Source: Archangium gephyra (GTDB lineage Bacteria; Myxococcota; Myxococcia; Myxococcales; Myxococcaceae). Taken from it: DNA of 64,000 nt. The DNA lies in assembly GCF_001027285.1 (NCBI RefSeq), contig NZ_CP011509.1, positions 9,820,501 through 9,884,500 on the forward strand. Direction: 5' to 3'. Below are positions 52,860 through 61,321 of the stretch, piece after piece. The notes beneath the pieces are model-generated. The model did not search any database, was not told the DNA's origin, and saw only the letters and a list, made by a program, of their open reading frames with translations. Positions within the stretch are counted from its first letter, which is position 1. Every line of letters starts with the position of its first letter. The translations under genes and the position numbers were made by a program.

Positions 52860-52996
52860 TCATCTTGCTCCTAAGCATGTAGTTGACTACAAGCCGCAGA
52901 CAGCCCTGCTTCACTGCGACTCTTGGCAAGTTTTATCCTACCGAAACGTTCGTGGTGTGCACGGAGGGTAGCGCTCAGAACTCTAGAGTCAGAACT
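52860..52996. other. Right border of the AT-rich island
   Basis: 137 bases between the AlbA_2 start and the M23 peptidase stop. It holds an ACTCTAGAGT palindrome (52980-52989) flanked by two TCAGAAC copies. No integrase site can be demonstrated. Confidence 0.3.
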
Positions 52997-54007
52997 TCAA
53001 CGTGCCGTCTCGTCCGCCACGGGACTCGGCCTGGGACGGAAGCGCAGCGGGTCCACGGGCTGCGCGGAGAGCTCGAGTTGGTAGTGCAGGTGCGGCCCGG
53101 TGGAGCGGCCGGTGTTGCCCGAGCGGGCGATGAGCTCGCCACGAGCCACGCGCTGCCCCGGCCGGACCATCAGCTCCGAGTTGTGGCAGTAGGCCGTCGT
53201 CACGCCGCGGCCATGGTCGAGGATGAGCACCCGGCCATTCACCCCGTCCTCGCTCGCGCGGCGCACCGTGCCCTCGGCCACCGCATGCACCTCGGTGCCC
53301 ACGCGGACGGAGAGGTCCACGCCGGTGTGCAGCTTGCGCGTGCCCAGCACGGGGTGGAGGCGGTAGCCGAAGGGGCTCGTCACCGGGGTGTGCTCCGGCA
53401 CGGGCCACGCGAGACCGAAGGCCGTGGCCAGCGCGAGGGCCTGGGCGGCGGCCACGGTGGCGTCCTCGTAGCCGGGAGGCAGCTGCCTCGCGAGCCGCTC
53501 CAGATTCGGGGTGCCCCCCTCGGCCGCCACGCGTGCGGCGGCATAGCGGGCCGGGATGCGTCCGGCGAAGACGGCGGTGAGGCGGGACTCCTCGTGGGGG
53601 AAGGCGCTGGCCAGGGACTCGTGCAGTCGGCGGGCAGCGGCGGGACCCCGGGCCTCATCCAACAGGGACGCGGAGGGGATACCCAGCTCCGCGGCGAGCG
53701 CGAAGGCGGGGGCCCGGGCCGCGGGCGCGAGTCCCTTGAGGGCCAGGTGGGTGCCGTACGCGAGCGCCTCCGAGTCGGTGAAGGGCCGGAGGGGTGGCGC
53801 CACGGGGGCGAGCGCGGGCGCGGACACGCCGGAGCCACTGACGCCATCGTAGTAGGCGAGCAACGGCCGGGCGGTGCTCCGGCTCCCGAGGACCCAGGCC
53901 GAGGTGCGCCGCACCAGCGCTCCCGCGGGCGTGTGGTGCCAGGCGCACCAGAGGCAGAGGAGGGCCAGGGAGAAGTCGAGCAGCCCTCGGACGTGGCGTG
54001 GGAACAT
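52997..54007 (-). CDS. M23-family metallopeptidase (LytM type)
   Basis: A 336-aa membrane-anchored peptidase with one N-terminal hydrophobic segment (LLDFSLALLCLWCAW). A helical Ala-rich region leads to the M23 domain with HPVLGTRKLHTGVDL (His and Asp zinc ligands), DHGRGVTTAYCHN and THAT final HLHYQL (His-x-His). All zinc ligands appear present, so it is probably an active cell-wall endopeptidase. It follows the membrane protein gene at 54020 after 12 bases, as an operon. Confidence 0.88.
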   Translation of the reverse strand: MFPRHVRGLLDFSLALLCLWCAWHHTPAGALVRRTSAWVLGSRSTARPLLAYYDGVSGSGVSAPALAPVAPPLRPFTDSEALAYGTHLALKGLAPAARAPAFALAAELGIPSASLLDEARGPAAARRLHESLASAFPHEESRLTAVFAGRIPARYAAARVAAEGGTPNLERLARQLPPGYEDATVAAAQALALATAFGLAWPVPEHTPVTSPFGYRLHPVLGTRKLHTGVDLSVRVGTEVHAVAEGTVRRASEDGVNGRVLILDHGRGVTTAYCHNSELMVRPGQRVARGELIARSGNTGRSTGPHLHYQLELSAQPVDPLRFRPRPSPVADETAR

Positions 54008-54019
54008 GGGGCGTTCTCC

Positions 54020-54778
54020 TCAGCGCACGAAGGACCAGAGGGGCGAGGCATCGAGCGCGGCGGCGAGCGCGAGGAGCGCCACCAGCGCGGAGCCGGGCAG
54101 CCCGTAGACGAAGGCCTGAGCGAGTCCACGCGCGTGCTGCTCGGAGGCGGCATCCGCGTGCTGGAGGTTGCGCAGCACCGCGCGCCAGCCCAGGCGCCAG
54201 AGGAGCCCCAACAGGGCCGCGAGCGCGAGGCCCCGGGCCACCCCATCCGCCACCCCCTCGCCGAGCAGCTCGCGCCACGAGAGGTACACCGAGCCCTGGA
54301 CGAGCCGCGCCACGGTGCAGGCTCCGGCCACGGCGACGAGCGCGGTGGCCAGCGGGCGGATCCACCGCATCGTGGTGGGCTTGCGCAGGCAGCGCACCAG
54401 CAGGGCGCGCCACGTGTTGCCCCGCGGAAGCGCGAGTGGGGACCGGACCGGAGCGGGCGTCTCCTCGCGGTAGCCGAGCGCGGGCAGCGCGAGCACCCCG
54501 TCCGCCATCAGCTCCCAGAGCAGGGCGAGGGCTCGCGCGAGCGTGGTGCGCCGCTCCAGGGAGAGCAGGTCCACGAGGGGCGCGGTGAGGTTGTAGCGGC
54601 CCACGACCCGGTCGAACGCGGCATCGACGAGGTCCACCACGACCAGGAGCCGGTCATCGAGCGTATCGGCCGCGGCGTGGACGCCCACGGCGATGAGCGC
54701 CAGTAGGCCGAGCGGCATGAAGGCCCACCGGAAGTGGCCGAGGAAACGCGAGAGCGCGGAGAAAGGCCCTGGGGACAC
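54020..54778 (-). CDS. Multi-spanning membrane protein of unknown function
   Basis: A 252-aa protein with four to five hydrophobic helices (FRWAFMPLGLLALIAVGVH, IRPLATALVAVAGACTVA, GLALAALLGLLWRLGW, GSALVALLALAAALD). No family recognised. It lies 12 bases upstream of the M23 peptidase and is likely a membrane partner of the enzyme. The group II intron's 3' end is about 78 bases upstream of its start, so its original promoter region may have been split from sequences further upstream. Confidence 0.65.
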   Translation of the reverse strand: MSPGPFSALSRFLGHFRWAFMPLGLLALIAVGVHAAADTLDDRLLVVVDLVDAAFDRVVGRYNLTAPLVDLLSLERRTTLARALALLWELMADGVLALPALGYREETPAPVRSPLALPRGNTWRALLVRCLRKPTTMRWIRPLATALVAVAGACTVARLVQGSVYLSWRELLGEGVADGVARGLALAALLGLLWRLGWRAVLRNLQHADAASEQHARGLAQAFVYGLPGSALVALLALAAALDASPLWSFVR

Positions 54779-54895
54779 GCGAGGCTCCGAAGGTGGACCC
54801 GTCCATCAACGCACGAGCCGCCGGGAGGATTTTTCCCGTCTGGAGCCCGATCGGCATAGGGGGCAGGAGGTTCAGCCCTCCTGCGCCCCTGCCAC

Positions 54896-54927
54896 ACCAC
54901 CGGACAAGCGGGTCCGCATCCGGCGGT
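54896..54927 (-). ncRNA. Group II intron domain V hairpin
   Basis: Arms ACCGCCGGA and TCCGGTGGT form a 9-bp stem, with an inner GCGG/CCGC stem and an ACC loop. This is the catalytic domain V, located just after the maturase stop as expected. Confidence 0.78.
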
Positions 54928-54941
54928 TCGGTCGGTTGAGG

Positions 54942-56396
54942 TCAGCTGGCGAGTCGGGGGACTCCCAGGTCGTCGTAGTAGCGGGTGGGCAGCACCACAC
55001 TGAGCGCCATGCCGGAGTTCTTCCACCACCGGCACGAGTTGGCGGCCACCCTCCGGGCTATTTCCTCCGGCGCGCCTCGGCGTCGAAGCTCCCGGTAGAT
55101 GGTCGTGCCTCGCTTCCACTGTCGGAGCTGGACCTGGCGCAGGCGATGTCGGACCCATCTGTCCAGGTCCTCGAAGATGCCCGGAGTATCCGCCCGCCGG
55201 AAGTACTGCTTCCAGCCGGTGAGGTAGTCCTTCAGCTCCTTCGTCACGGCGGCCATGCTTCGGCCGCCGCTGCGGGCCGTTATCTCTCGTACCCGCTGTT
55301 TCATCGCCTCCAGGGCCTTGGGGGCCACTCGTCGCTTTACCTTCCGTCCCGGAGCCACCCAGAAGCTGTAGCCCAGGAACTTCCGGTTCCACGGCCGGTC
55401 CACCGCGCTCTTCTCCTCGTTGATTCGCAGCCTCAGCCGCGCGTACAGCCCGCGCAGCGTTTGGAGGACGCGCTGCCCGGCACGCCATGACTTCACGTAC
55501 ACGTTGCAGTCGTCGGCGTACCGCACGAAGCACAAGCCCCGCTTCTCCAGCTGCTTATCCACGTCGTCGAGCAGCACGTTGGCCAGCAGCGGTGAGAGAG
55601 GGCCACCTTGCGGTGTCCCCTCATACCGCTCCACCACCACCCCATTCACCATGACTCCGGCTTCGAGGTAGCGGCGAATCAACCCCAGCACCCGCTTGTC
55701 CCCCAGACGCTTCGCCAGTCTGCCCATCAGCACGTCGTGATGGACCCGGTCGAAGAACTTCTCCAGGTCCACGTCCACTACCACTCGGTACCCTTCCTGG
55801 ATGTAGCGCTGCGCGGCACTCACCGCGTCATGCGCGTTTCGTCCAGGCCGGAAACCGTAGCTGTGCTGCGAAAAGCTCGCGTCGAATCCGGGTTGCAGTA
55901 CCTGAAGCAGGCACTGCTGGATGAGTCGGTCGAGCACCGTCGGAATGCCCAGCTTGCGCACTCCGCCGTCACTCTTGGGAATCTGCTGCTCGCGCACCGG
56001 CCTGGGCTGGTAGGTGCCCGAGAGCAGTTGCTCCCGCACACCGGCCCAGCCCGTTACCAGCCACGTGGGCAGCTCTTCCACCGTCATCCCGTCGATGCCG
56101 GGACTGCCCCCATTCTGCTTCACCCGCCGCAACGCCGCCTTGACGTTGCCAGCCTCGACCACCCGCTCCATCAGCTGGCGGTCGTTTCCCAGGTGCTCGT
56201 TTCGGCTCGCCGCCCGCGGTGCTTCGCCGCTCCGCTCTACGCTCGGGGCTTCACCCCTACCCTCAAGCGGGAGCTCCGCTTGCGCGGACGTCTGGCGCCT
56301 TTCACTCCGGAGGCTCACCGTCGTTTCACCCTTCCTTCCGTTTGGCCCTTCGCGGCCACCCCGGCTCGTCCCGGCTCGGTGAGGCTTCCACGCCAT
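54942..56396 (-). CDS. ltrA: Group II intron reverse transcriptase/maturase
   Basis: A 484-aa maturase. The reverse-transcriptase core is complete: motif RKLGIPTVLDRLIQQCL, the SYGFRPGRNAHDAV region, VVDVDLEKFFDRVHHDVLM (catalytic Asp), GTPQGGPLSPLLANVLL and FVRYADD (catalytic DD). The maturase X domain with TGWKQYFRRADTPGIFEDLD follows. No En/DNA-binding HNH domain is present, as in class C introns, which then rely on nicked or replication-fork targets. No stop or frameshift interrupts it, so the element may still be mobile. Confidence 0.92.
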   Translation of the reverse strand: MAWKPHRAGTSRGGREGPNGRKGETTVSLRSERRQTSAQAELPLEGRGEAPSVERSGEAPRAASRNEHLGNDRQLMERVVEAGNVKAALRRVKQNGGSPGIDGMTVEELPTWLVTGWAGVREQLLSGTYQPRPVREQQIPKSDGGVRKLGIPTVLDRLIQQCLLQVLQPGFDASFSQHSYGFRPGRNAHDAVSAAQRYIQEGYRVVVDVDLEKFFDRVHHDVLMGRLAKRLGDKRVLGLIRRYLEAGVMVNGVVVERYEGTPQGGPLSPLLANVLLDDVDKQLEKRGLCFVRYADDCNVYVKSWRAGQRVLQTLRGLYARLRLRINEEKSAVDRPWNRKFLGYSFWVAPGRKVKRRVAPKALEAMKQRVREITARSGGRSMAAVTKELKDYLTGWKQYFRRADTPGIFEDLDRWVRHRLRQVQLRQWKRGTTIYRELRRRGAPEEIARRVAANSCRWWKNSGMALSVVLPTRYYDDLGVPRLAS

Positions 56397-56756
56397 CCCT
56401 ACCGGCGCCCGGCGCCGCTACTACGGCCTCTGCTGACTCCTCGCTCCGGTCCGCCTCGCGGCGACCGTCGTCCTTTCAGACGTCAGGCGAGGTCTCCCCA
56501 GGTAAGAGTCGTGGGTTTCTCCGCGCAATCGTCGGATCTACGCCGTCTGTCCTTGGTCGCGAGAGCTTCGCGGTCTTTGGCCCGCTCGCCCTGACTCGCA
56601 GCGCCTCATCCGCTTCCTGTGCGTCGACTCGCGGTTTCGCTCCCCGCTTCCTCCAGAACCTCCCTCGCGGTCGGCCCCTTGCGGTTTGCTCGGGCTCGCT
56701 GCGACCAGCTTGCCCAGAGGACTTTCACCTCCAACCCACGCCCGTGCTGGGCGCAC

Positions 56757-56800
56757 CAAAGGAAGAAGCCCTCCCCCGCCGGAGCGGAAAGAGGGCTTCT
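56757..56800 (-). terminator. Rho-independent terminator downstream of pnp, intron target
   Basis: AGAAGCCCTC pairs with GAGGGCTTCT (10-bp stem) and on the minus strand is followed by TCCTTTG. The intron begins at the very next base (56756). It is the terminator of the pnp operon, at about 190 bases after the pnp stop. Confidence 0.75.
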
Positions 56801-56814
56801 GCTGTTCCCCCACC

Positions 56815-56847
56815 CCTCTCCCTCCGGGAGAGGGAAAGGGTGAGGGT
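56815..56847. repeat. Inverted-repeat unit, left copy
   Basis: CCTCTCCCTCCGGGAGAGGG followed by AAAGGGTGAGGGT. It is itself a palindromic hairpin (CCCTCTCCC/GGGAGAGGG) and is the inverse of the copy at 56909-56942. Together they look like a REP/BIME-type intergenic element. Confidence 0.6.
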
Positions 56848-56908
56848 ATCCGTCACCGTGTTCAACCCCTGGGACGCGGGCCCGGGTTGGAACCCGAGTC
56901 CACCCGGC

Positions 56909-56942
56909 ACCCTCACCCCGACCCTCTCCCCGAGGGAGAGGG
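56909..56942. repeat. Inverted-repeat unit, right copy
   Basis: ACCCTCACCCCGACCCTCTC then CCCGAGGGAGAGG, the reverse of the left copy with few changes. It lies between the left copy and the pnp stop. Confidence 0.6.
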
Positions 56943-56989
56943 AAGGTTGTGGAGAAGGTGCTCGGGAAGGGCTGTCAGCTGGGGACAGC

Positions 56990-59161
56990 TCAGGCCTTGG
57001 CGCCCGGCTGGGTGGCCTCGGGCTGAGCGGCGTCGGTCGGAGCGGGGGCGGTGCCCTGCTGCGTCGCGGCGCGCTCGGCCATGGCCTCCTTGCGCGACAG
57101 ACGGATCTTCCCCGTCTTGTCGATGCTGATCACCTTCACCAGCACCTCATCGCCCTCGTTGAGCACGTCCGACACGCTCTTCACGCGCTTGTCCGACAGC
57201 TCCGAGATGTGGATGAGGCCGTCGGTGCCCGGGAACAGCTCCACGAAGGCGCCGAACTCGGCGATCTTCCGCACCGTGCCCGTGTAGATCTTCCCGATCT
57301 CCGCCTCGCGCGTGAGCGCCTGGATCATCGCGATGGCCGACTTCACCGAGTCCACGTTCGAGCTCGCGATGTCCACGCGGCCCGAGTCGTCGATGTTGAT
57401 GACGGCACCCGTGCGGGCGATGATGTCCTTGATCACCTTGCCGCCCGGCCCGATGACGTTCTTGATGAACTCGGGGCGGATCTGGATGGTGGTGATGCGC
57501 GGCGCGTAGGAGCTGATCTCCTTGCGCGGCTCGGCCATCGTCTTGAGCATCTCGCCCAGGATGTGCAGACGGCCCTGGCGCGCCTGCTCCAGCGCGCGGC
57601 TCATGATCTCCGTGGTCAGACCGGTGATCTTGATGTCCATCTGGATGGAGGTGATGCCCTTCGAGGTGCCGCACACCTTGAAGTCCATGTCGCCCAGGTG
57701 GTCCTCGTCACCGAGGATGTCCGAGAGGATGGCGACCTGATCGCCCTCCTTCACCAGGCCCATGGCGATGCCGGCCACGGGGGCCTTGATGGGCACGCCC
57801 GCGTCCATCAGCGCCAGCGTGCCACCGCACACCGAGGCCATGGAGGACGAGCCGTTGGACTCGAGGATGTCCGACACGAGCCGCACCGTGTACGGGAACT
57901 TCTCGCTCGGGGGCAGCATGTTGCGCAGGGCGCGCTCGGCGAGGGCGCCGTGACCGACCTCGCGACGGCCGGGGCCGCGCAGGGGCTTGGTCTCGTTCAC
58001 GCTGAACGGCGGGAAGTTGTAGTGCAGCATGAAGCGCTTGAAGGACATGCCGCCGAGCAGCTCCAGCCGCTGCTCGTCCTCGGAGGTGCCCAGCGTGGCC
58101 ACCACCAGCGCCTGCGTCTCGCCGCGGGTGAAGAGCGCGCTGCCGTGGGTGCGCGGGAGCACGCTCACCTGGTTGGTGATCTCACGCACCTTGTCGTGCC
58201 CGCGGCCGCCGATGCGGCCCCCGTTCACCGTCAGCGTGCGCATGTGCTCGTACTTCAGGTCCTCCACCACCGACTTGGCGTGCTTCTCCACCTGGGAGGT
58301 GTAGCCCTCGCCCAGCTGCTCCTTGAGCTTGGTGAGCGCCTCCTTCTTGGCCTTGGAGAGCGCCTCGTAGCGGGCCGCCTTCTCCTTGATGGTGTAGCCC
58401 TGGACGATGCCGTCCCAGGCCAGCGCGCGCACCTTGGCCTTCAGATCCTCGGGCACCGCGGCGATGCGGTCGTAGTTGCGCACCGTCTTGTTCAGCGCGC
58501 GCCGCAGCTCGTCCTGGACATCCAGGGCCGGCTGCGCGGCCTGCTTGCCGAACTCGAGCGCGGCCACCATGTCCGCCTCGCTCACCTCCTCGGCACCGCC
58601 CTCCACCATCACGATGGCCTCGCGGCTGACGGCCATGACCAGGTCGATGTCCGACTGCTCGCGCTGCTTGAGGGTGGGGTTGGCGATGAGCTTGCCGTCC
58701 ACCCGGCCCACGCGGATGCCCGCGATGGGGCCGTTGAAGGGGATGTCCGACACCCACAGCGCCGCGGAGGCGCCGGTGATGCCATGGATGTCACCCTCGT
58801 GCTCCGGGTCCGCGGAGATGACGCTCGCGATGACCTGGGTCTCGTAGGCATACCCTTCCGGGAACAGCGGGCGGCAGGAGCGGTCCACGATACGGCTGGC
58901 CAGCGTCTCCTTCTCCGTCAGGCGCCCCTCGCGCTTGAAGTAGCTGCCGGGGATGCGGCCGGCCGAGTACAGCTTCTCCTGGTACTCCACCGTGAGGGGG
59001 AGGAAGTCCACGTCCTTCTTCTCACGCGCGCTCACCGCGGTGACGAGCAGCATGGTGTCGCCGTAGCGAACCACCACCGAGCCGTCCGCCTGCTTGGCCA
59101 TGTGGCCGGTCTCGATGGTCAGCTCGGTCTCGCCAATCTTGACGCTCTTCTTCAGGTGCAT
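56990..59161 (-). CDS. pnp: Polyribonucleotide nucleotidyltransferase (PNPase)
   Basis: A 723-aa phosphorolytic 3'-5' exoribonuclease. It has two RNase PH-like domains ([40 protein letters not shown]), the linking helical domain, then KH ([20 protein letters not shown]) and S1 ([20 protein letters not shown]) domains. ATG 59161 is taken because [10 protein letters not shown] begins the first domain; upstream reading-frame sequence is leader. A Pro/Ala-rich C-terminal tail could contact RNase E. It follows rpsO after 396 bases. Confidence 0.96.
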   Translation of the reverse strand: MHLKKSVKIGETELTIETGHMAKQADGSVVVRYGDTMLLVTAVSAREKKDVDFLPLTVEYQEKLYSAGRIPGSYFKREGRLTEKETLASRIVDRSCRPLFPEGYAYETQVIASVISADPEHEGDIHGITGASAALWVSDIPFNGPIAGIRVGRVDGKLIANPTLKQREQSDIDLVMAVSREAIVMVEGGAEEVSEADMVAALEFGKQAAQPALDVQDELRRALNKTVRNYDRIAAVPEDLKAKVRALAWDGIVQGYTIKEKAARYEALSKAKKEALTKLKEQLGEGYTSQVEKHAKSVVEDLKYEHMRTLTVNGGRIGGRGHDKVREITNQVSVLPRTHGSALFTRGETQALVVATLGTSEDEQRLELLGGMSFKRFMLHYNFPPFSVNETKPLRGPGRREVGHGALAERALRNMLPPSEKFPYTVRLVSDILESNGSSSMASVCGGTLALMDAGVPIKAPVAGIAMGLVKEGDQVAILSDILGDEDHLGDMDFKVCGTSKGITSIQMDIKITGLTTEIMSRALEQARQGRLHILGEMLKTMAEPRKEISSYAPRITTIQIRPEFIKNVIGPGGKVIKDIIARTGAVINIDDSGRVDIASSNVDSVKSAIAMIQALTREAEIGKIYTGTVRKIAEFGAFVELFPGTDGLIHISELSDKRVKSVSDVLNEGDEVLVKVISIDKTGKIRLSRKEAMAERAATQQGTAPAPTDAAQPEATQPGAKA

Positions 59162-59557
59162 ATCCGTCTTGCCTCGTACTTCCTGGTGGCCCCGCTGACG
59201 CGCGCCCTGCCCTTGGACAAAAGAAAGGTGAGGGCCCACGCGCCTCGGTGCGAGGCCTGTGGGGTGGATGCGGTCGCCTGGCCTGGAACAGGCGGATACG
59301 GGCAACCGCGGCTTGACTGCGGTGGGGGCGCCTCGGAAGCGCCAGAGGGATCGCCGGAGCTTTGATCCCTGATCGCGCGGGCCGACCCGGCTGCTGCACT
59401 GGTCGGCCCGTCCGAACGGAAACCAAAACCTCCGTCCAACCACTCCGTTGCTTCTTGCTTCGCCCCGCTCACTTCCTCGAACTGCGACTCTCGAACTGCG
59501 ACTCTCTAACGACTCGGGGCGCTGACGAATGCCAGCGCCCCGATTCACTGCGCGGGC
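59162..59557 (-). promoter_or_regulatory. pnp leader with hairpins
   Basis: 396 bases between rpsO and pnp. A perfect 9-bp hairpin (GGGCCGACC/GGTCGGCCC, 59379-59409) and a smaller one (GGGATC/GATCCC, 59348-59370) lie here, plus a 14-base tandem repeat (TCGAACTGCGACTC, 59478-59505). In E. coli a double-stranded pnp leader is cut by RNase III and autoregulates PNPase; a similar arrangement is suggested but not proven. Confidence 0.5.
59516..59541 (-). terminator. Hairpin just after rpsO
   Basis: GGGGCGCTG and CAGCGCCCC form a 9-bp stem with an 8-base loop, 16 bases after the rpsO stop. It lacks a U-tract and probably acts as a partial terminator or as RNA protection between rpsO and pnp. Confidence 0.55.
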
Positions 59558-59830
59558 CTACTTGCGGATGCCGAGGCCCTCGATGAGCTTCTTGTAGCGG
59601 TTGGCGTCCTTGCTCTTCAGGTAGTCGAGCAGGCGGCGACGCTGACCCACCAGCTTCAGCAGACCGCGGCGGGAGTGGTGGTCCTTCTTGTGCGTCTTGA
59701 AGTGCTCCGTGAGCATGGTGATGCGCTCGGAGAGCAGGGCCACCTGCACCTCGGGAGAGCCCGTATCGCTCTCGTGGGTGCGGTACTTCGCGACAACCTC
59801 TGCCTTGCGGTCCTGATGCAGTGCCGACAT
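59558..59830 (-). CDS. rpsO: 30S ribosomal protein S15
   Basis: A 90-aa protein with the S15 signature [38 protein letters not shown] and [20 protein letters not shown]. It binds 16S rRNA helix 22 area and starts assembly of the platform. Position between truB and pnp is the standard bacterial order. A strong promoter lies about 100 bases upstream. Confidence 0.97.
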   Translation of the reverse strand: MSALHQDRKAEVVAKYRTHESDTGSPEVQVALLSERITMLTEHFKTHKKDHHSRRGLLKLVGQRRRLLDYLKSKDANRYKKLIEGLGIRK

Positions 59831-60055
59831 GTGCTTCCTTCTTCTTCCCGCTCCGGGGGGTGGGTACTGCGGTTGCCGCGGTCCGCGGAGGGGTACAGAC
59901 CGGGCTTCCTCCTACTAAGCAATCGGGGGCTTATAAGCACCGCCCGTGCGGGCGGTCAACCTGAAGCACCCGGGCAACGGGCTGGAAACGGGCCAGTGGA
60001 CAGTCCAATGCCCCAGGAGGAGGGTCTCCAAGGCGCTCTCCAGGGCACCAAGGGG
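59831..60055 (-). promoter_or_regulatory. rpsO upstream leader
   Basis: 225 bases between truB and rpsO. It contains the promoter at 59931-59959 and about 95 bases of leader. S15 is known to autoregulate through its leader in several bacteria; no specific pseudoknot could be drawn. Confidence 0.45.
59931..59959 (-). promoter_or_regulatory. Sigma-70-type promoter of rpsO with palindromic spacer
   Basis: On the minus strand TTGACC (59959-59954) and TTATAA (59936-59931) are separated by exactly 17 bases. The spacer contains the inverted repeat ACCGCCCG/CGGGCGGT, which could also form a terminator-like hairpin for truB or bind a regulator. Confidence 0.6.
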
Positions 60056-60925
60056 TCAGACGAGCACCCGCAGGTACCGCAGCCGGCCGCGTACCACCTC
60101 GGCCACGGCGAGCAGCGCGTCCGAGGGGTCCACCACCCGCACCCGGCCGGGATGGGCGGGAGCCTCCACGGGCACCCCGTGGGACACCCGGGCCGCATCC
60201 GCCGCGCTCACGCGCACCGCGGGCAGGTCCGTGAGGGCCTCGGAGATGGGCACCAGCCGCTTCGCGAGGGCCTCGGGCTCCCGGGCCAGCTCGGCCAGGT
60301 CCGCCAGCGGCAGGGACTGCGCCAGGGAGAAGGGACCGCTGTGGGTGCGCCGCAGCGCCTCCAGGTGGGCCCCGCAGCCCAGCGCCCGGCCGATGTCATA
60401 GGCGAGCGTGCGCACGAAGAAGCCCTTGGAGCAGCGCACCGACAGGCGCAACTGGTTGGCGCTGAAGTCGCGCAGCACCAGCTCGTACACCGTCACGTGG
60501 CGGCTGGCGCGCTCCACTTCCTCGCCAGCACGGGCGAGCTCGTACAGCCGCTTCCCGCCCACCTTCACCGCCGAGTACATGGGCGGCACCTGGTCGAAGG
60601 AGCCGCGGAAGCGGCCCAGCACGTCCTCCAGCAGCGCGGAAGTCAGGGCGGGCACCGGAGCCTCGGCCACCACCTTGCCCTCGGCGTCCTGGGTGTCCGT
60701 CTCCGCGCCCAGACGCACCACGGCGTCATAGGCCTTGTCGCCCTCGGTGATGAAGCCGGCCACCTTGGTCGCCTCGCCCAGGCACAAGGGGAGCACCCCC
60801 GTGGCCATGGGATCCAGGGTGCCGGTGTGGCCCACCTTCTTTATTCTGAGCAGACCCCGGACCTGCCGCACCACGTCGAACGAGGTGGGCCCCTTGGGCT
60901 TATCGATGACCAGGACGCCGTCCAT
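60056..60925 (-). CDS. truB: tRNA pseudouridine(55) synthase
   Basis: A 289-aa enzyme forming pseudouridine 55 in the T-loop of tRNAs. Motifs: GVLVIDKPKGPTSFDVV, the catalytic region VGHTGTLDPMATGVLPLCLG with Asp of GTLDP, YDAVVRLGAETDTQDAEG, and the later RCSKGFFVRTLAYDIG. ATG 60925 begins the conserved domain. It is followed by the rpsO promoter region and preceded by rbfA after 36 bases. Confidence 0.96.
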   Translation of the reverse strand: MDGVLVIDKPKGPTSFDVVRQVRGLLRIKKVGHTGTLDPMATGVLPLCLGEATKVAGFITEGDKAYDAVVRLGAETDTQDAEGKVVAEAPVPALTSALLEDVLGRFRGSFDQVPPMYSAVKVGGKRLYELARAGEEVERASRHVTVYELVLRDFSANQLRLSVRCSKGFFVRTLAYDIGRALGCGAHLEALRRTHSGPFSLAQSLPLADLAELAREPEALAKRLVPISEALTDLPAVRVSAADAARVSHGVPVEAPAHPGRVRVVDPSDALLAVAEVVRGRLRYLRVLV

Positions 60926-60961
60926 GCTTCCGATTCTAACCGGCAACCGCACCGTGCGCGG

Positions 60962-61321
60962 CTACCAGCCCTCTTTGTCCTTCACCTCGCGCAGCAACCG
61001 CTCGATGCGGTCACCCCGCTCCAGCGACTCGTCGAAGGTGAAGAACACCTCGGGCGAGACACGCAGGTTCACCGCTTCGGTGATTTCCCGGCGGATGTAA
61101 CCCTTGGCCGCCTCGAGACCTTTCTGGGTCTCCTTGCGCTCCTGCTCGCTCCCCATCATCGAGTAGTAGATGCGCGCCGTCTTCAGGTCCGGCGACACCT
61201 TCACGCCGGTGATGGTGATGAAACCGATGCGGGGATCCTTCAGCTCCCCCCGGGTGAGCATCCTCCCGAGCGCCGCCTGGATCTCCTGCCCCACCCGCTC
61301 CGGCCGATTGCTGGTACTCAT
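60962..61321 (-). CDS. rbfA: Ribosome-binding factor A
   Basis: A 119-aa KH-like factor for 30S maturation. Typical segments: [48 protein letters not shown] and the C-terminal [23 protein letters not shown] 61321 overlaps the stop of the DUF503 gene by four bases, so they are translationally coupled. Order infB-DUF503-rbfA-truB is conserved in bacteria. Confidence 0.95.
   Translation of the reverse strand: MSTSNRPERVGQEIQAALGRMLTRGELKDPRIGFITITGVKVSPDLKTARIYYSMMGSEQERKETQKGLEAAKGYIRREITEAVNLRVSPEVFFTFDESLERGDRIERLLREVKDKEGW

Larger units (their letters stand above)
54856..56756 (-). mobile_element. Group IIC intron, complete
   Basis: The 5' end reads GTGCGCCCAGCACGGGCG (consensus GTGCG, 56756 downward) and GAGGTGAAAGTCC follows, typical of the intron 5' region. 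Domain V is the hairpin 54896-54927. Domain VI follows (GGGGCGCAGGAGG pairing with CCTCCTGCCCC) and the 3' end is near CTAT at 54856. The element is about 1.9 kb and encodes a maturase without an endonuclease domain. It sits directly behind a Rho-independent terminator, the known target preference of class C introns. Confidence 0.82.

Noticed and set aside
56219-59365. 1048-codon plus-strand frame opposite pnp and the intron
   Set aside because: Mirror frame of pnp and of the maturase in GC-rich DNA; no start context and His/Leu/Arg-rich composition.
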